NCBI GenBank assembly: GCA_948474755.1 | Contig: CAOLHI010001803.1 | Location: forward strand, 62,001-126,000 | DNA length: 64,000 nucleotides | Reading direction: 5' to 3' | Source: Ctenosaura bakeri | Lineage: Eukaryota; Chordata; Lepidosauria; Squamata; Iguanidae | In this document: positions 41,647 through 53,479 of the stretch, piece after piece | Numbering within the stretch: the stretch's first letter is position 1 | Layout of the letters: each line of letters begins with the position of its first letter | The notes under the pieces: generated by a model | What the model was told of the DNA's origin: nothing | The model's input: the letters and a program-made list of their open reading frames with translations, nothing else | Database searches by the model: none | Position numbers and translations under genes: made by a program

Positions 41647-42523
41647 TGTTACTTCGGCCCAGGCCTACCCGGTGATAGCACTCGATATCTGTTTTGATAT
41701 CAAAACCATTTGGCCTTCCTCTGCCACTCCGCTCCACATGTTTGCGAGGCCTCCGGACAAGCACGTAAACAGGCACGGCCGGTAATTGTTGGACATTCCA
41801 TTCTCCACCTAGGCAGGCAAAACAGAGCCAATCCGTTGCTTCAGGGACCTCTTCTGCAAACACCCTTTTGCTTAAGTGTGATACTAACAAAGGTGCCCAG
41901 CTCTGAGCCGATAGTCTTACAAAGCCAAGCTAAGCACCTTGCATTTGCATACTATTGTTGATTCCGTGCTAAGCCGATCATGTTAAACTTGAACTTTTCC
42001 AAAGCTTTGTCCCGCTCCAAACTCGCATTGTTCTCACCGGGTAAGGCATGGTCTTCAGTCACAATTCACCCTATAAAAAGCCCCCGATTCCAAGAACACC
42101 TTGGATCGCTCTGGACTTCCATCCTGCCTTGCTGCCACTTTGTCTGGCGAGCCGTCCCCTCAGTACCACGTACTGAGACTCCATATCCACGAACTCAATC
42201 TTCAAACTCCTTCAGGACTACAAGACAGGTGTGGTATCACCCATTTCCCCCCGAAAATCCCTATTTCCCACTTTTCCATTAGCCGTGTGATTGTGGTGTC
42301 TTTATTGTTTGTTTGTCTTTCAATAAAACATAGTTTTTGCTATTTTAAAACTGTCTGACTGCTTGACTGACCTGACCCCGTAGATGCTGGGTTGCAAGAT
42401 CCTGCTACGTTACTCTGCCTCTCACTAGCTTTAGTGAGCGCTCCAGCTAATTCTCCCCAAAATTGTGTTTGTGTTTTGCTTATTTGGGCACCCCTCCCAA
42501 GACCCCCAGAGAACAGGGTAACA
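41647..42523 (+). mobile_element. Solo LTR copy 3
   Basis: 877 bp, bounded by TGTTAC and GTAACA with 4-bp duplication GATG (41643-41646, 42524-42527). TATAAAAA lies at 42072-42079 and AATAAA at 42322-42327. It is the most diverged of the three, with small indels. No internal region. Confidence 0.87.
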
Positions 42524-42639
42524 GATGCTAAAAAAAAAACAATTTCCAATAAACAAAGAAGAAGAAAAGGAGGCCTTAAAAACGTAAAAACATGGATTTA
42601 AAAAGCCTTTGTAAAATGGAGGTTCTTTGTCAGAGGCTT

Positions 42640-42885
42640 TGTTAACTAAAGTATAAGCCCATAGTGAGAGGTCCAAGTATCAAGGTCGTGAGTCATTTAA
42701 GGCTTTAAATGTTATCGCCAACAACCTGAATTCATACCAGAAGTATATTGGCAGCCAGTGCAATTCCTTTAAAACCAATGTTATATCCTTTCTGAATAGC
42801 ACTCCAGTCAGCAGTCTAGCTGCTATTTGCAAGCCATCTGCCCCAGAGCAAGCTGATTGGCAACTTGGCATCATCCTTGACTGGC
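42640..42885 (-). mobile_element. L2/CR1-clade LINE fragment, old
   Basis: The minus strand reads QIAARLLTGVLFRKDITLVL then KELHWLPIYFWYEFRLLAIT FKALND, the LQxVQNAAARLL...HITPVLKxLHWLPV...FKALN block of L2-like LINEs. Confidence 0.65.
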
Positions 42886-43625
42886 TGGGATCAGCTTAGG
42901 TGGGATCCCTTTGCAAGAAGATCTAGAAGGTTCTCAAGAAACTGGAGGAAAAATGGCAGCAAATGGGACTTTTTTTAAAGTGAAGGTTTCTTGAGTTTAT
43001 TTCTCCCCCACCTCAAACAGAGAATATTCCACCTTTTGGAAGCCCTGTTTTTTGACCCCAAAAATCAAAACGGAAAGACATTTGGTGCAAACACAGTACG
43101 GCAATGCTTTGCCATTGCAGCTCCCAAATGCTTTGGATACAACAGCACCTTCTTTTGCGCCTAATGTTGTTAATGTTTGCTCCATGCTTACATCTCTACT
43201 AGGTTTTTTTTTCCCCCGTTCCCCCCACCAAGTTAATAATAGCTTTCTGGTCGCCCTTGCTCAACCAGAAAGCAAAGCTAATGCAAAACTCACAGTGGTT
43301 CTGCCGCCAGCTAGGAGGCGTAAAATAGGTCATAAATAAACCTACCCCCTCACAGGAAAGACAATGGAATTATACGTACTCCTACTACCTCCAATTACCG
43401 TAAGAGCAACAATTATAAGGTTGCACTCCTACAGCCACCCTAAAGAGAAAATGGGAGGAAAGTGTTCCATTAGCCAGAGTGACAGTCAAATTTTCTCACT
43501 ATTAGCCCCAAGAGTGTGCCACTATCACACAAGGGAAGCCAGGGTCATAGGGTACCAATTAAAGATTCTGACAATTAGCCCTTCTGATGTGCACCCCTCC
43601 ACCCTAATGAGAGAATTAAAACAAA
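42886..43625. other. Unique-looking DNA with a possible conserved segment
   Basis: 43160-43420 is repeat-free with homeodomain-like and AT-rich words (GTTAATAATAGCTTTCTGG, GCTAATGCAAAACTCAC). No exon seen. Confidence 0.35.
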
Positions 43626-43627
43626 AA

Positions 43628-43628
43628 A

Positions 43629-43671
<43 letters not shown>
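43628..43671. repeat. (GAAA)n microsatellite
   Basis: About 11 GAAA units. Confidence 0.95.
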
Positions 43672-43672
<1 letters not shown>

Positions 43673-44249
43673 GTTCCAGTGACACAAGTACACTCCTTCT
43701 TTATACAATCTTCTATAGGTCAGAGTACAGTAAGGGGATTTCTCTAAACCTATATGTTTAACTCCATGCATCATGAGCCACTGAACAGACTTTATGCTGG
43801 ATGCATTCTACGTTTTGTTTTATTTTATTTTGATGCAGAGATTCTATATTGCAGTCAACACTGTGCAACTTTTCGTATCTGTAATTACATTGCAAAAAAC
43901 GTGATAGAATCCTGTTAGTGAACTGCAAAGCTGCAGATCTGGGCAACAGAAGAGTGTATTTATTTCTGATGCCCATTGCTGGGTACTTCTGAGGCCCATC
44001 AGGCACTCCCAGTCTGCTCTGGTACTTCCAAGGCAGTGTCCGCATGTGTACTGTGGAGTGATCTGATGCACATGAGTGCCCACTATGCAGCAGGCTATGG
44101 GGCATCGTTCATACCACTGGCTGCCATTGTCAAATGGATGCTTGGACTTTGTAATGTCACAGCAGCCCTAGGTGAATGTGGATGTTGCAGAACTTTACTC
44201 AGTTCACTTTTCCACACACAGAAGGCCACTTAGGAAGCTGTATGTCCCC
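43672..44249. other. Unclassified DNA with TGCA-rich words
   Basis: 43840-44200 contains words (GTGAACTGCAAAGCTGCAGA, ATTGCAGTCAACACTGTGCA) echoed near 53120. It may be an old repeat. No gene. Confidence 0.35.
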
Positions 44250-44690
44250 AGAAAAATGCCAGCCTTAATTTGTCTGTACTTGAATTTGATTGAAAATTGA
44301 ATTTAGAATATTCTAAATTTTCTCATTTACTTTTTTCTTTTACTTATTGTATAGATTTATCTATATATTTCTATTATTGATTCTAAACTATCTGATCAAA
44401 TATAATAAGAAAAGGATGATAATCTGAGGCAGTAAAATCTTCAGAAGTTAACAGCTATGATCAAGGTAGTGGGAAGTTCATGTTAAAAGTTGCTCGATGT
44501 TTAGGTACTTGGGTTTTTGTATTAAATAGATTTTCTAGTGGTTTTTTTTTCTTTTTTCTATGTTTGTGCTCTGTTAATGTCTGAATGTTTACTAACATAT
44601 TGATTTTTTTTTCTACACTATTTTTATTCTGTAAGTTTTTCTCTTTTGTAGTTTTAATGAAAATTATTAATAAAAACATTATAACAACTA
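44250..44690 (+). mobile_element. Possible L1-like 3' tail
   Basis: AT-rich sequence ending GAAAATTATTAATAAAAACAT, an L1-like terminus in lizards. No coding part recognised. Confidence 0.3.
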
Positions 44691-45195
44691 GTTCCAAAGG
44701 CTAAAAAATTTGAAAGAAACAATCAACAAATTTAATGTATATGAAGCGTCAACTATTTTGCAAGTTTAATGCAAGCTCTACAGCTTTGGGAGCCGCCTTA
44801 CAAGCTTGGTGATTTTTAGAGGAACAGTTAGCTGACTTTCTTTCGTTGGTGTAGAGGTTCCTGGCCATTTCCAAGTTCAGAAAAGAAACTAAAAAGTCAA
44901 TGGCTGTTTGGGTAACCAGCATCCTAAAATCTGAGGGTCAAATTAGACAATAGATTTAATATGGCATTAGAAGAGTTGACCCTCAAGCAGTAAAAAGTAT
45001 CTAGCAGATGTTTTTCCTCATCTTTATAACTTGTAGTTAGCATGACTCGTTCTGTGTTTGGTCACTGGACAGTGAACATAGGGTTAATTTGCAAGGAATG
45101 CATTGAAGTCCCCCTACTGAATTGTGAAGATGTTCATCTTTGCATTGGCAAGAGTGTTCTGATGTGCACCAGGTGCTTCCAAAGCACAGGGTGCA
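44691..45195. other. Unclassified DNA
   Basis: No gene or known repeat. Confidence 0.35.
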
Positions 45196-45640
45196 CATAG
45201 AATCACAGAATCAGAGTTGGAAGAGACCTCAGGGGCCATCGAGTCCAAATGCTTTGATAGGAATACCTATCAAAGCATTCCCAACAGATAGCCATCCAGC
45301 CCCTGCTTAAAAACCTCCAAAGAAGGAGACTCCATCACACTCCGAGGCAGCATATTCCACTGTCAGACAACTCTGATCGTCAGGAAGTTCTTCCTGAGGT
45401 TCAGGTGGAATCTTCTTTCCTGCAGCTTGAATCCATTGCTCCTTGTCCTGGTCTCTGGAGCAGCAGAAAACAAGCACTCTCCCTCCTCTACATGGCATCC
45501 CTTCAAATATTTAAACATGGCTATCATGTCCTCTCTTAGCCTTCTCTTCTGCAGACTAAACATACCCAGCTCCCTAAGGCGTTCTTCATAGGGCATGGCT
45601 TCAAGAACCTTCACCATTATGGTCGCCGGTGATCCAGTGA
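45196..45640 (-). mobile_element. CR1 LINE 3' region
   Basis: Tail CATAGAATCACAGAATCAG. The minus strand encodes [41 protein letters not shown] and [18 protein letters not shown]. There is a short local duplication near 45250-45275 (AAAGCATTC/ATGCTTTGATAGG). Confidence 0.92.
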
Positions 45641-45950
45641 TCCTGATAAACTTCAGGCACTTCCAATGTGCACTGAGTTCTTCTGATGTGCATTGGTCAC
45701 TCCTGTTGTGCATTGGGCACTTCCTCACTGATGTCCAGTTGTGCAGCAAGAATGCAAACCAGTCCCCTTTGCACATCAGGGCCATGGCACACTAGTTAAT
45801 CAGCCACTCCACTGGCTACCATTGTGCAACAGACACCCATTCATTGTAACGGCCAGAAGGTGAATACAGACTTGCAAACTAATCCATTTTATTTCCAACA
45901 CGTACAAGTTCACTTACAAAGATGTGAGATGCTTAATTCCAGCTGATATT
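45641..45950. other. Unclassified DNA
   Basis: Contains loosely repeated TTCTGATGTGCATTGG/GTGCATTGGGCACTTCC words at 45655-45730. No gene. Confidence 0.4.
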
Positions 45951-45954
45951 TTTT

Positions 45955-46480
45955 AAAAAATTATTTACGTATTATTTTTAACACAATCTAATTCACAATC
46001 AAAGATATATACATTCAGTAAAAGTACAAGAAAAAGCAGCCAGAAGGGTAGAGGGAAGCTAAAGCTAGAACTAAAACACAGTACTAGGACACTAAACCAA
46101 AACACAGAACACCAACTAAATAAAACACTAAACACTAAGTTACTGAAACACAAAATGTAATGGGAAAATATTATTCTACCATTACAGATCCAATTAAATA
46201 ATCCTACTAGAATTACTAGCAACCACAGCCAGCTGACATTTTTAACCAGCTGCCTGCTTTCTTTCTCGTAAAAATTATATTGCAAAAGATTATTCATTTG
46301 AAAGTAAACATAAAGACACTTATTTGAAAGCAAACTCCAAAGTTTAAAGGCAAACCACAACATTTCTAAGCAGGGAAGAAGGAGAGAGAAGAGAATTAAC
46401 AGATTTCCAGTTAGAATGAAACCTTATGGAGCACAGAGGATGCTAGTGAATGAGTAAAGTAAACTCTTTAAAGAATCAGT
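45955..46480 (-). mobile_element. Possible L1-like 3' untranslated region
   Basis: Starts with T/A runs and an AC-rich AAACACTAAAC-type body, resembling the reverse complement of an L1 3' end. No coding motif. Confidence 0.35.
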
Positions 46481-46700
46481 AAAATTATTGAGGAAAACGA
46501 TACTGGGCAAAAGATAATTTCACAAAATATTCATCCCAAATTACTCTTCATCTTTATATCAACTTTTTAAAAGCAATTTTATTAGTCTTCTGATTAATAC
46601 ACTAAAAGAACACCAAACACTATCTTCAACACACCCACAACCTCCAACATTATGGCCACTCCCATTCTTGGCTATAACCCTCTGTGAACAAACACAACTA

Positions 46701-46795
46701 GGGCTGTTTCCACACTAGCCTGTTATAGCGGGATGATTCCACTTTCAACATCCTCTGGAATCCTGGGGTTTGCAGTGTCGGGAGGGGCCAGACAT
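46701..46795. mobile_element. GGCC-family MITE, left half
   Basis: GGGCTGTTTCCACACTAGCC, TGTTATAGCGGGATGATTCC and ATCCTGGGGTTTGCAGTG. The right arm is missing. Confidence 0.75.
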
Positions 46796-46993
46796 TTAGC
46801 AGCAGTATTTATTTTGTAATTGGCAAGCAACACAGCAAGTTGTAAGAGTCGTTAAGACTGGCGTATATTGGATGGTACGGACAGCAATGATTAGTGAAAG
46901 TCACAAATGTCGTATCACTCCACCAGAATCCAAAGTTTCCCAGACATTCCCAAGGTTAACATAACTTTCATCCTGAGAACTCAGACAATTCCT

Positions 46994-47119
46994 GGCTATT
47001 TCCACACTACATTCTTATAGCGCGATTATTCCACTTCCAACATCCTATGGAATCCTGGGGTTTGCAGTTTGGGGTGGGGCCAGCTAATCGTGCTATAAGA
47101 GTGTAGTGCGGAAATGGCC
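46994..47119. mobile_element. GGCC-family MITE, shortened copy
   Basis: The left end GGCTATTTCCACACTACATT and right end GTGTAGTGCGGAAATGGCC enclose a shortened interior. Its right end overlaps the duplication made by the adjoining L1. Confidence 0.8.
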
Positions 47120-47129
47120 TTGTGTTCTT

Positions 47130-48048
47130 TTTTTTTTTATGTTTATTAAATTTTTATTGATTATACAGAAGAAAACAACAAAAAAGTAAAACACCTTGTG
47201 ATACACATAATAGTGAAACAAAGAAATTTCAACAAAAACAAGCTTACATTATTATTTCTCTCCAATACCATTACAATCATAAACTTATTCAGCTTATTCT
47301 ATATCATACTACTTGTACACTTTTGTTACCTATCTCTAGATCTCATTCTCATTATACTCATTATGATTATAATATCATTCTTAATTCTATATTTTTCCCT
47401 TACATTTAATCTATTGCTATTACTAAATATAATCTTATTACTTAACATATCAAACTATTTCTAAAGGTAAACCCACTCCCCAAAGCCGATTACGTTTCAA
47501 CTTACTTTTTTTTTTGTTATACAAAAAAATTAAACAACACAAATCCAATATAAACAATACACCACATAATTAACAAAAAAGGTGAATAAACCCACCCCCA
47601 GAGCCAACTTTTTATTTAATCTAGTTTCCAAAATTGCCATTCTTCTTGTGAAAGGGTAGCTTTACCATCTCTTATCAAAGCTTTTCCCAAGAATATTTTC
47701 CAAATTTCTTCAAAATCATTCCCTTTCACAAGACCTTTCACAAATCTAATTCTACAAGTTAATTTATCATTAATTGCAATTTTCCACACTTTTTTATACC
47801 ATTCCTCTATTTGAAGTTTTTCATTTGTTTTCCTATTTTTTGCTATTATTAACCTCGCTGCAGTTAACAAATTTGTTATTAATTCCTTTATTACCTGGGT
47901 ACACTCAACCTTATTATATATAGACAATAACCCTATATTTGGACATATTGGTATCTCAACTCCTATTATCTCTTTTATCTCTTTAAAAACCTTTTGCCAA
48001 AATTCCATTATCCTATTACAATTCCACCACATATGCATTCCAAATTTA
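47130..48048 (-). mobile_element. L1 LINE 3' end with 18-bp target duplication
   Basis: The poly-T at the left is the poly-A tail in reverse. The minus strand encodes the L1 ORF2 C-terminus: MHMWWNCNRIMEFWQKVFKE, LITNLLTAARLIIAKN, EEWYKKVWKIAINDKLTCRI and FEEIWKIFLGKALI. An 18-bp duplication with one mismatch (AAATGGCCTTGTGTTCTT at 47112-47129, against 48049-48066) frames it. 5'-truncated. Confidence 0.85.
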
Positions 48049-48066
48049 AAATGGCCCTGTGTTCTT

Positions 48067-48224
48067 ACGTCAGTCCTGTCATACAAGCTGCAAATAGCAA
48101 TTGGTAATTATACATTGTTCCAGAAAGCAATTAGCAATGGATACATTGTAGCGCTAGCAATCTCTGTTCCCTTTCATCTACTGCCTACTGCCTAAACTGA
48201 ACATATTTTCACTTGTTAACATGA
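48067..48224. other. Unclassified DNA
   Basis: Short spacer between the L1 and an old CR1. Confidence 0.35.
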
Positions 48225-48600
48225 CAGGAGCTGAGTCTCCTGACAACTTCTGTAAGAAGTTGCTGTATAACCTTGGTTCAAAAAGAGTCCACCACCTTTC
48301 TAAAGCAGTCTGTTCCACTGTCAAATATCTCTTGCCATCAGGACTTTCTTCCCAATGTTTAGTGGAGTATCTTTTCTTGTAATTGGAATCCATTGGTTTG
48401 AGTCCTAATTTCTGGAGCAACAGAAAACAAGGTTGCTCAACCTTCTATGTAGCATCCCTTCAGGTGTTTTAAGTTCCTTGCCAGACTTGGTTTCCACACC
48501 TTTTACCACCTCACACATCCACCTTGGAACACATTCTAGCTTATCTCTATATCTTCCTGAAACGTGATGCCCAGAAAGGGACACAGTAGTCTGTCTTCTG
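48225..48600 (-). mobile_element. CR1 LINE 3' region, ancient
   Basis: Degraded CR1 in reverse: TTCCACTGTCAAATATCTCT TGCCATCAGG, TTGGAATCCATTGGTTTGAG and GCATCCCTTCAGGTGTTTTA correspond to the QWNxLP, NGFKL and MFKYLK blocks of younger copies. Confidence 0.75.
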
Positions 48601-49735
48601 CAGTGAGTGAGTTTGCGTTTTCCATGCTCCCTCACCAATCAAGCTTAACAATCAAACAATTCCAAAAGTGTAGACCACACGTATAGGGGTGGAGGTTGCT
48701 CACCTCTTACCTGTTAAATGTTATTTTCTCTTTTTGTTGCCAGTCCTACGAGATCCTCTGCCCAGCAGTCTACTTGTGGCAGAGAGTCAGGGATTTCCAG
48801 CTCTTTATGATGTGCTTTGCCACTATAGCTGCCCATAGAATCCAAATCTCTGTCTGCTTCCAGAATCTTGTTTGACCATTAACATCACACCTGTAAATAA
48901 TCTGTAAGAAAAAAACAATGCTTGATTTCCAATTTGAGGTGAAAGTCAGGGTATAATTAAAGTTGTTGATGATGATGACTGATGATAATAATGATGACAA
49001 CTATGATGATGATGTATCTAGGACATAGTAGAGATGAAAATGTATTTCAATTATTCATTCATAGATCGAAAAATGGGATCCCTGACAGCTGAGAAATTCT
49101 GTTGGGAAGAATAAGAGAACACTGAGAATTTTCTCCTCGTTGTCAAATGTTCCAAAGTGTTGCAGATGAATTATTCTGCAGGGAAAAAAACACGTAGGTT
49201 TTTTCACAAAACAAGATACACAGAAAATGGGTTTTCTGCACAAAAAAAATTATTTCCTCTACAGGAGACCTGAGGGAGTACAGATTTTTTGTGAAGTATT
49301 TTTGCTCTGAAAAAGGGAAGACAAGAGTTCAAGCCAACCTAAAGCCCCTTAGTCCAACCAGAAGTGAAATAGTTATATATAGACTTAGCATATTTTTAGA
49401 AGAAGTGCTACCTCAAGTGGTGAAAGACATCTGATTATCACAGCATGTGATTTTATTAACATTGGCATAAAATAGTGCACAAGCTGTTGCATTTTTTCAG
49501 AGGTTGCACAAATGTAGTCCCTAGTACACCTTTTCAGAAGCACACACGTAACCCTTTCTCTCATTTCTGTTTTGGGGAATGGGGAGCTATTCAGCCCCTA
49601 CACATTGGGCAACTTCAAGGCCATAATGCCCACCAATTAGCTGCACAAAAGCAAATGTGGGGCCCAGTATTCACTATGCTGGTGCATATTTATCTTACAC
49701 AAAAAGTTACAGGGTCTTGGGCTCGGTTCCTGTTT
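48601..49735. other. Unique-looking DNA with (GAT)n
   Basis: An imperfect GAT/GATAAT tract at 48968-49016. 49060-49300 shares AT-rich self-complementary style words (TTTTTTGTGAAGTATTTTTG) with 8750-8850. No gene. Confidence 0.4.
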
Positions 49736-49737
49736 TA

Positions 49738-49815
49738 GGATCATAGATACATAGGGTTGAAAAGGACCCCTAGGGCCATCTAGACCAACCCCTTGCCATC
49801 TTGTAAACAATATTC
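49738..49815 (-). mobile_element. CR1 3' terminal fragment
   Basis: GGATCATAGATACATAGGGT and GGCCATCTAGACCAACCCCTTGCC: a short diverged CR1 end. Confidence 0.75.
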
Positions 49816-50755
49816 CTATAGATGTCAAAGAGAAGAAACGATGTTCATAAAATGTCCCACCTGCCACTCCCAGATTTTGTAAGTATCTCTATTTTTCTAC
49901 TTCCACTTCTAGTTTTATGATTGAAAAATCAACCTTTATATCTGAGGAGGAGGAAGAATCAGGTTGCACAACTTCTGCCTCAAAGCATGCACCAAACCTG
50001 CAAAACCAGTTTGACCTGAGCTTGCAGAGAGAAAACAGAGATATATTCCAATTAGATTAGGTGTTGGAGAACGCTTGATTTTCATTAGGACTGCAGTACA
50101 TGCATACCTCAGTTAACAAAGTCTCTGAGCAAGAAGCTCCTTTTTACAGTCTTTTTACAGGCACCAAGCCCCTTCTTTTCCTCTTCATTCTCTGTCTAGC
50201 TGGAGGGTTTGTTAGCAACATCAGCACTGGGAGAATAATGAAGGAGGGCTGCAGAAACACAGACTTTCAATGACAGATTGCAGCAGCACATCTGTAGTAA
50301 ACTATACAATACAGTTTTTGCTGGGAAAGAATCGAATTTTGCTCTAGTCAAGCCTTCTGCTGCTGTGAGTAACCAGCTCCAGCAGGGAAGGTAGACAGCA
50401 GCCACTTCCAGAATCTGTTACTGAGCATGCATGCATGAGTAACAAAACAGAGAGAAAAGGGAGAAGGAGATAAGCCTGGCTCACCAGATATCCTCAGTAT
50501 TTTAAAGAAGTATAGATCTATAAGTCTGGCCACCAAAATGGAAATAATTAAAAAGTGCAGGCTAATGAAAGAAAGCAATTAGCCCTGGATGCATTTGGGA
50601 AGATGTCCTCTAGAGGTTTTTTGTGAAAGGTTCGCCTGGCCTGCTTACCTCCTTTCACATGAGCATATTGTTAGTTCTGAATAAAAAGTTTATTGAAACA
50701 TGTTGAACTGATATTCTTTTTTGTGGTGTAGGTACCTATTCCTATTCTTTTCCTA
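49816..50755. other. Unclassified DNA
   Basis: No gene or recognisable repeat. Confidence 0.35.
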
Positions 50756-50947
50756 GCCATTTCTGCACTAGACTGTTACAGTGTTATTATTCCCTTTTCA
50801 ACATCCTATGGAATCCTGGGGTTTGCAGTACAGAGAGGGGCATTTAGAATTCTCAGCCAGAGAGCTCTTTGGCCTCAGCAAAATACAAACCCCAGAATTC
50901 CACAGGAGGTTGAAAGTGGAATAAGAGCACTATAACAGTGTAAGGTT
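50756..50947. mobile_element. Palindromic GGCC-family MITE
   Basis: GCCATTTCTGCACTAGACTG, the family interior (AACATCCTATGGAATCCTGG, AACCCCAGAATTCCACAGGA) and a right end degraded after CTATAACAGTGTAAGG. The insert-side duplication is not clear. Confidence 0.78.
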
Positions 50948-51071
50948 ATTGGCTGGGCCAGCTTCTGTTTTGCATTTTGTGGACATTCAGCTGTGGTTTT
51001 ATATCCAGACAGCAGTAGACGTGATCATTTTAACTTCCCACAGTTCCACAGCTGTAGCATCACTACATGCC

Positions 51072-51480
51072 ATGCAACATTTCACAGATTAAAAACCAGG
51101 ATATGTGTGGCTAAGCAGCACCAGAATGCAGTCGAAAGGATGTGGCCAGGCAATAAAGAGCCAACAGTTAACAAAGGGGAAGAATACAAAGCTATTGTTT
51201 GAAGCAGAGAAGCCCTGAAATTTTCATACAAGGTTTAGGAAAGCTTGGAGAAATTAAAGGGGAAACCCCAAATTAGTCTACTGGGAAGGGAAAGACTCGG
51301 CCACTTTCTCTCCTCTCCCTACTGCTAAAGCACAAACTACTTTTGCACTTTCAACACAGTTTGCAGCAAATGAAGCAAGCTAAGGACAAAGGAGGAAAAT
51401 GGGAGGAGGAGAGAGAAACCAGGGCATTTTTAAAGCAGTTGAGAAAGTGGGGTAATGAAGGATTTACTGGAAATCATCAC
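51072..51480 (-). mobile_element. hAT-like MITE family H, long diverged copy
   Basis: GCCATGCAACATTTCACAGA, TTAAAAACCAGGATATGTGTGG, GTCTACTGGGAAGGG and AAACCAGGGCATTTTTAAAG correspond, in reverse, to blocks of the element at 58110-58449. The far end could not be fixed. Confidence 0.55.
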
Positions 51481-51579
51481 CCCACCACACTGCAGAGGTA
51501 TATCACTATGGGGCATTGTGGCAAATTGAAGTGGTCATTTATTGTCACCTCTCTTGGATCTTTCTTTCTATTTGTAATA

Positions 51580-51739
51580 GGTCGTTTCTGCACTAGACTG
51601 TTATAGTACTATTACTCCACTTTCAATATCCTATGGAATATCCTATGGAATCTGGGGTTTGCAAACTGCAAACCCCAGGATTCCATAGGATGTTGAAAGT
51701 GGAATAACAGCATGAAAACAGTCTAGTGCAGAAATGGCC
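51580..51739. mobile_element. Palindromic GGCC-family MITE
   Basis: 160 bp, ends GGTCGTTTCTGCACTAGACT and AGTCTAGTGCAGAAATGGCC, nearly perfect hairpin, 3-bp duplication ATA (51577-51579, 51740-51742). The word ATATCCTATGGA is doubled inside the left arm. Confidence 0.85.
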
Positions 51740-51742
51740 ATA

Positions 51743-52239
51743 GACTCGTACCCCATTTCTGAGATTAGAAAATGAAAAGGTAGACCTACAAGTAAGGATC
51801 CAGAGCCAGACATCAGTTACCTAAGGATGTTGGGTGCTGTGTCCAGGTTCCAGCTCATGGTCCAAAGCTCATCACACATATTTAGTGTTGCCAGGTTTTC
51901 AAAACAGCAATAAGGGGATAATTGAAATTCATAACATGCAGCATTGACAGTCTGGAAGTACAACCGATTTAGGGTATCATGAAAAAGCAACAAAAATCAG
52001 TAGATACTTAATGTATTACAATAATTATTCTATTCTTTCCTGCCAGGGATGAGGAGAAGCGCTTGTGGGATTTTCTGCCTCAAGAGCCAAAATCACTTGA
52101 CTGAGATTTGATGTTATGCTTCTTAAGGAGGCAGGCTTGCTTTGCTTCAGGCAGCAGAATATCTTGGGCCATCCCTGCCATTTAAGACAATTGCAGAGGA
52201 CAGCGGGCTAGGAGGGGGAAAATACAATATTTATAACAA
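51743..52239. other. Unclassified DNA
   Basis: No gene recognised. Confidence 0.35.
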
Positions 52240-52560
52240 AACATTACTCTTTTCTTCCTCAGATTGTTTTGCAAGTCTCTTTACTAATTGAGAAAAAGTT
52301 TAATGAATTTTGGGTCTCTCCAAACTCCTCCTTCCTCAGAAAAAGGTAATTACGATATGTTACCAATGTACTCATTTGAAAAATTCATTAGATTTCTGTT
52401 TTCATGTAAATACCTCTGCCAAATTGCATTAACAAAGCCTAGCCTATTAGGGTTCATGGTTCACATAGTATCTGAAAAGGAATAATTGTATAACTGCTCA
52501 GTGAAAACAAAGTAAATGTTCCTCTTGAGCTTCTGCAATTAAAAAACGGGAAATTAGAAC
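52240..52560. promoter_or_regulatory. Candidate conserved non-coding element
   Basis: A repeat-free, AT-rich block with clustered homeodomain-like cores (ACTAATTGAG, GGTAATTACG, TTGCATTAAC, GCAATTAAAAAA). It looks like single-copy vertebrate regulatory DNA; conservation is untested. Confidence 0.28.
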
Positions 52561-53090
52561 TATTCAGGCTCAAAAATGCAAATATGGCATGTTTCCCACT
52601 AGCAGGAAAATAAAATGATTATAAGCGGCAGGAGATGCAGAACGTCTTGTATCTTCTGTGAAATGGCATCTTTTGCAAACTACAGGGACTTTTGGAATTG
52701 TAGAGTTTAAATATGTTTTTAGAAAAAGCAGGCCTTGCCATGAGGTGATAATTTTAGGCAATAGTGTGTGGGCCACAATCCATAGGAAAATATTTTTGTT
52801 TAACCAATATTGAAATTCCTGGGCATGGTTTCAGAGAATTTCTGATATTGTCCAGATCACTATTTTGGTTGATTAAAACAGTATCACCAACACTCACACA
52901 CAGTCTGTAAACTCTTGCAAAATCTATCACATCTATGTTAGAATTGTTGTCACTTTTTAAAGTGATTTGTTGCATGCTGCTCATGACTACAAACATTACT
53001 TACTAAAAAAACATTACTTTTAACATTTTTGAAAACTGCTTATAATATTTCCCAAAATGATCCCCCAAAATAAAGGCCAAGACCCAATAC
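52561..53090. other. Unclassified DNA
   Basis: No gene or repeat recognised. Confidence 0.35.
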
Positions 53091-53345
53091 CAAGGTATAA
53101 CTGTATAACTGCAGAGTTGTGCAATGATAGTGCATTAGTGAACTGCAACAGTGTACAACTGAATGTGCAAACATGAAATGCATGACTGCAGGGTAGAATG
53201 CACAATGAGCATATGCATGCACAATCCCCAATGGCACCACATGCAATGGCACTGATACACAACTCTGCTTCCACAATCTGCAACTGAATGCAGATGTTAC
53301 ATCTTTGCCAAAAAACTCACAACCACATATGTAAGGGAACTTACA
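53091..53345. repeat. TGCA-rich unclassified repeat, fullest copy
   Basis: Dense in GCATATGCATGCACAATCCC, CAATGGCACCACATGCAATG and AACTCTGCTTCCACAATCTG words, which recur at 11200-11260 and 27590-27650. Contains many small palindromes. Confidence 0.45.
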
Positions 53346-53479
53346 CATGCATAAGTCACAAACAGGAGGCCAGCCAAAGTTTTAAAGTAACAAGAAATTA
53401 TTAGTGGTTACATCAAAAAAGCACCAATGACTTAGCCATCAAGTTCATGTTCTTTTTTTAAAGAAAAGTTGTTGTATCC

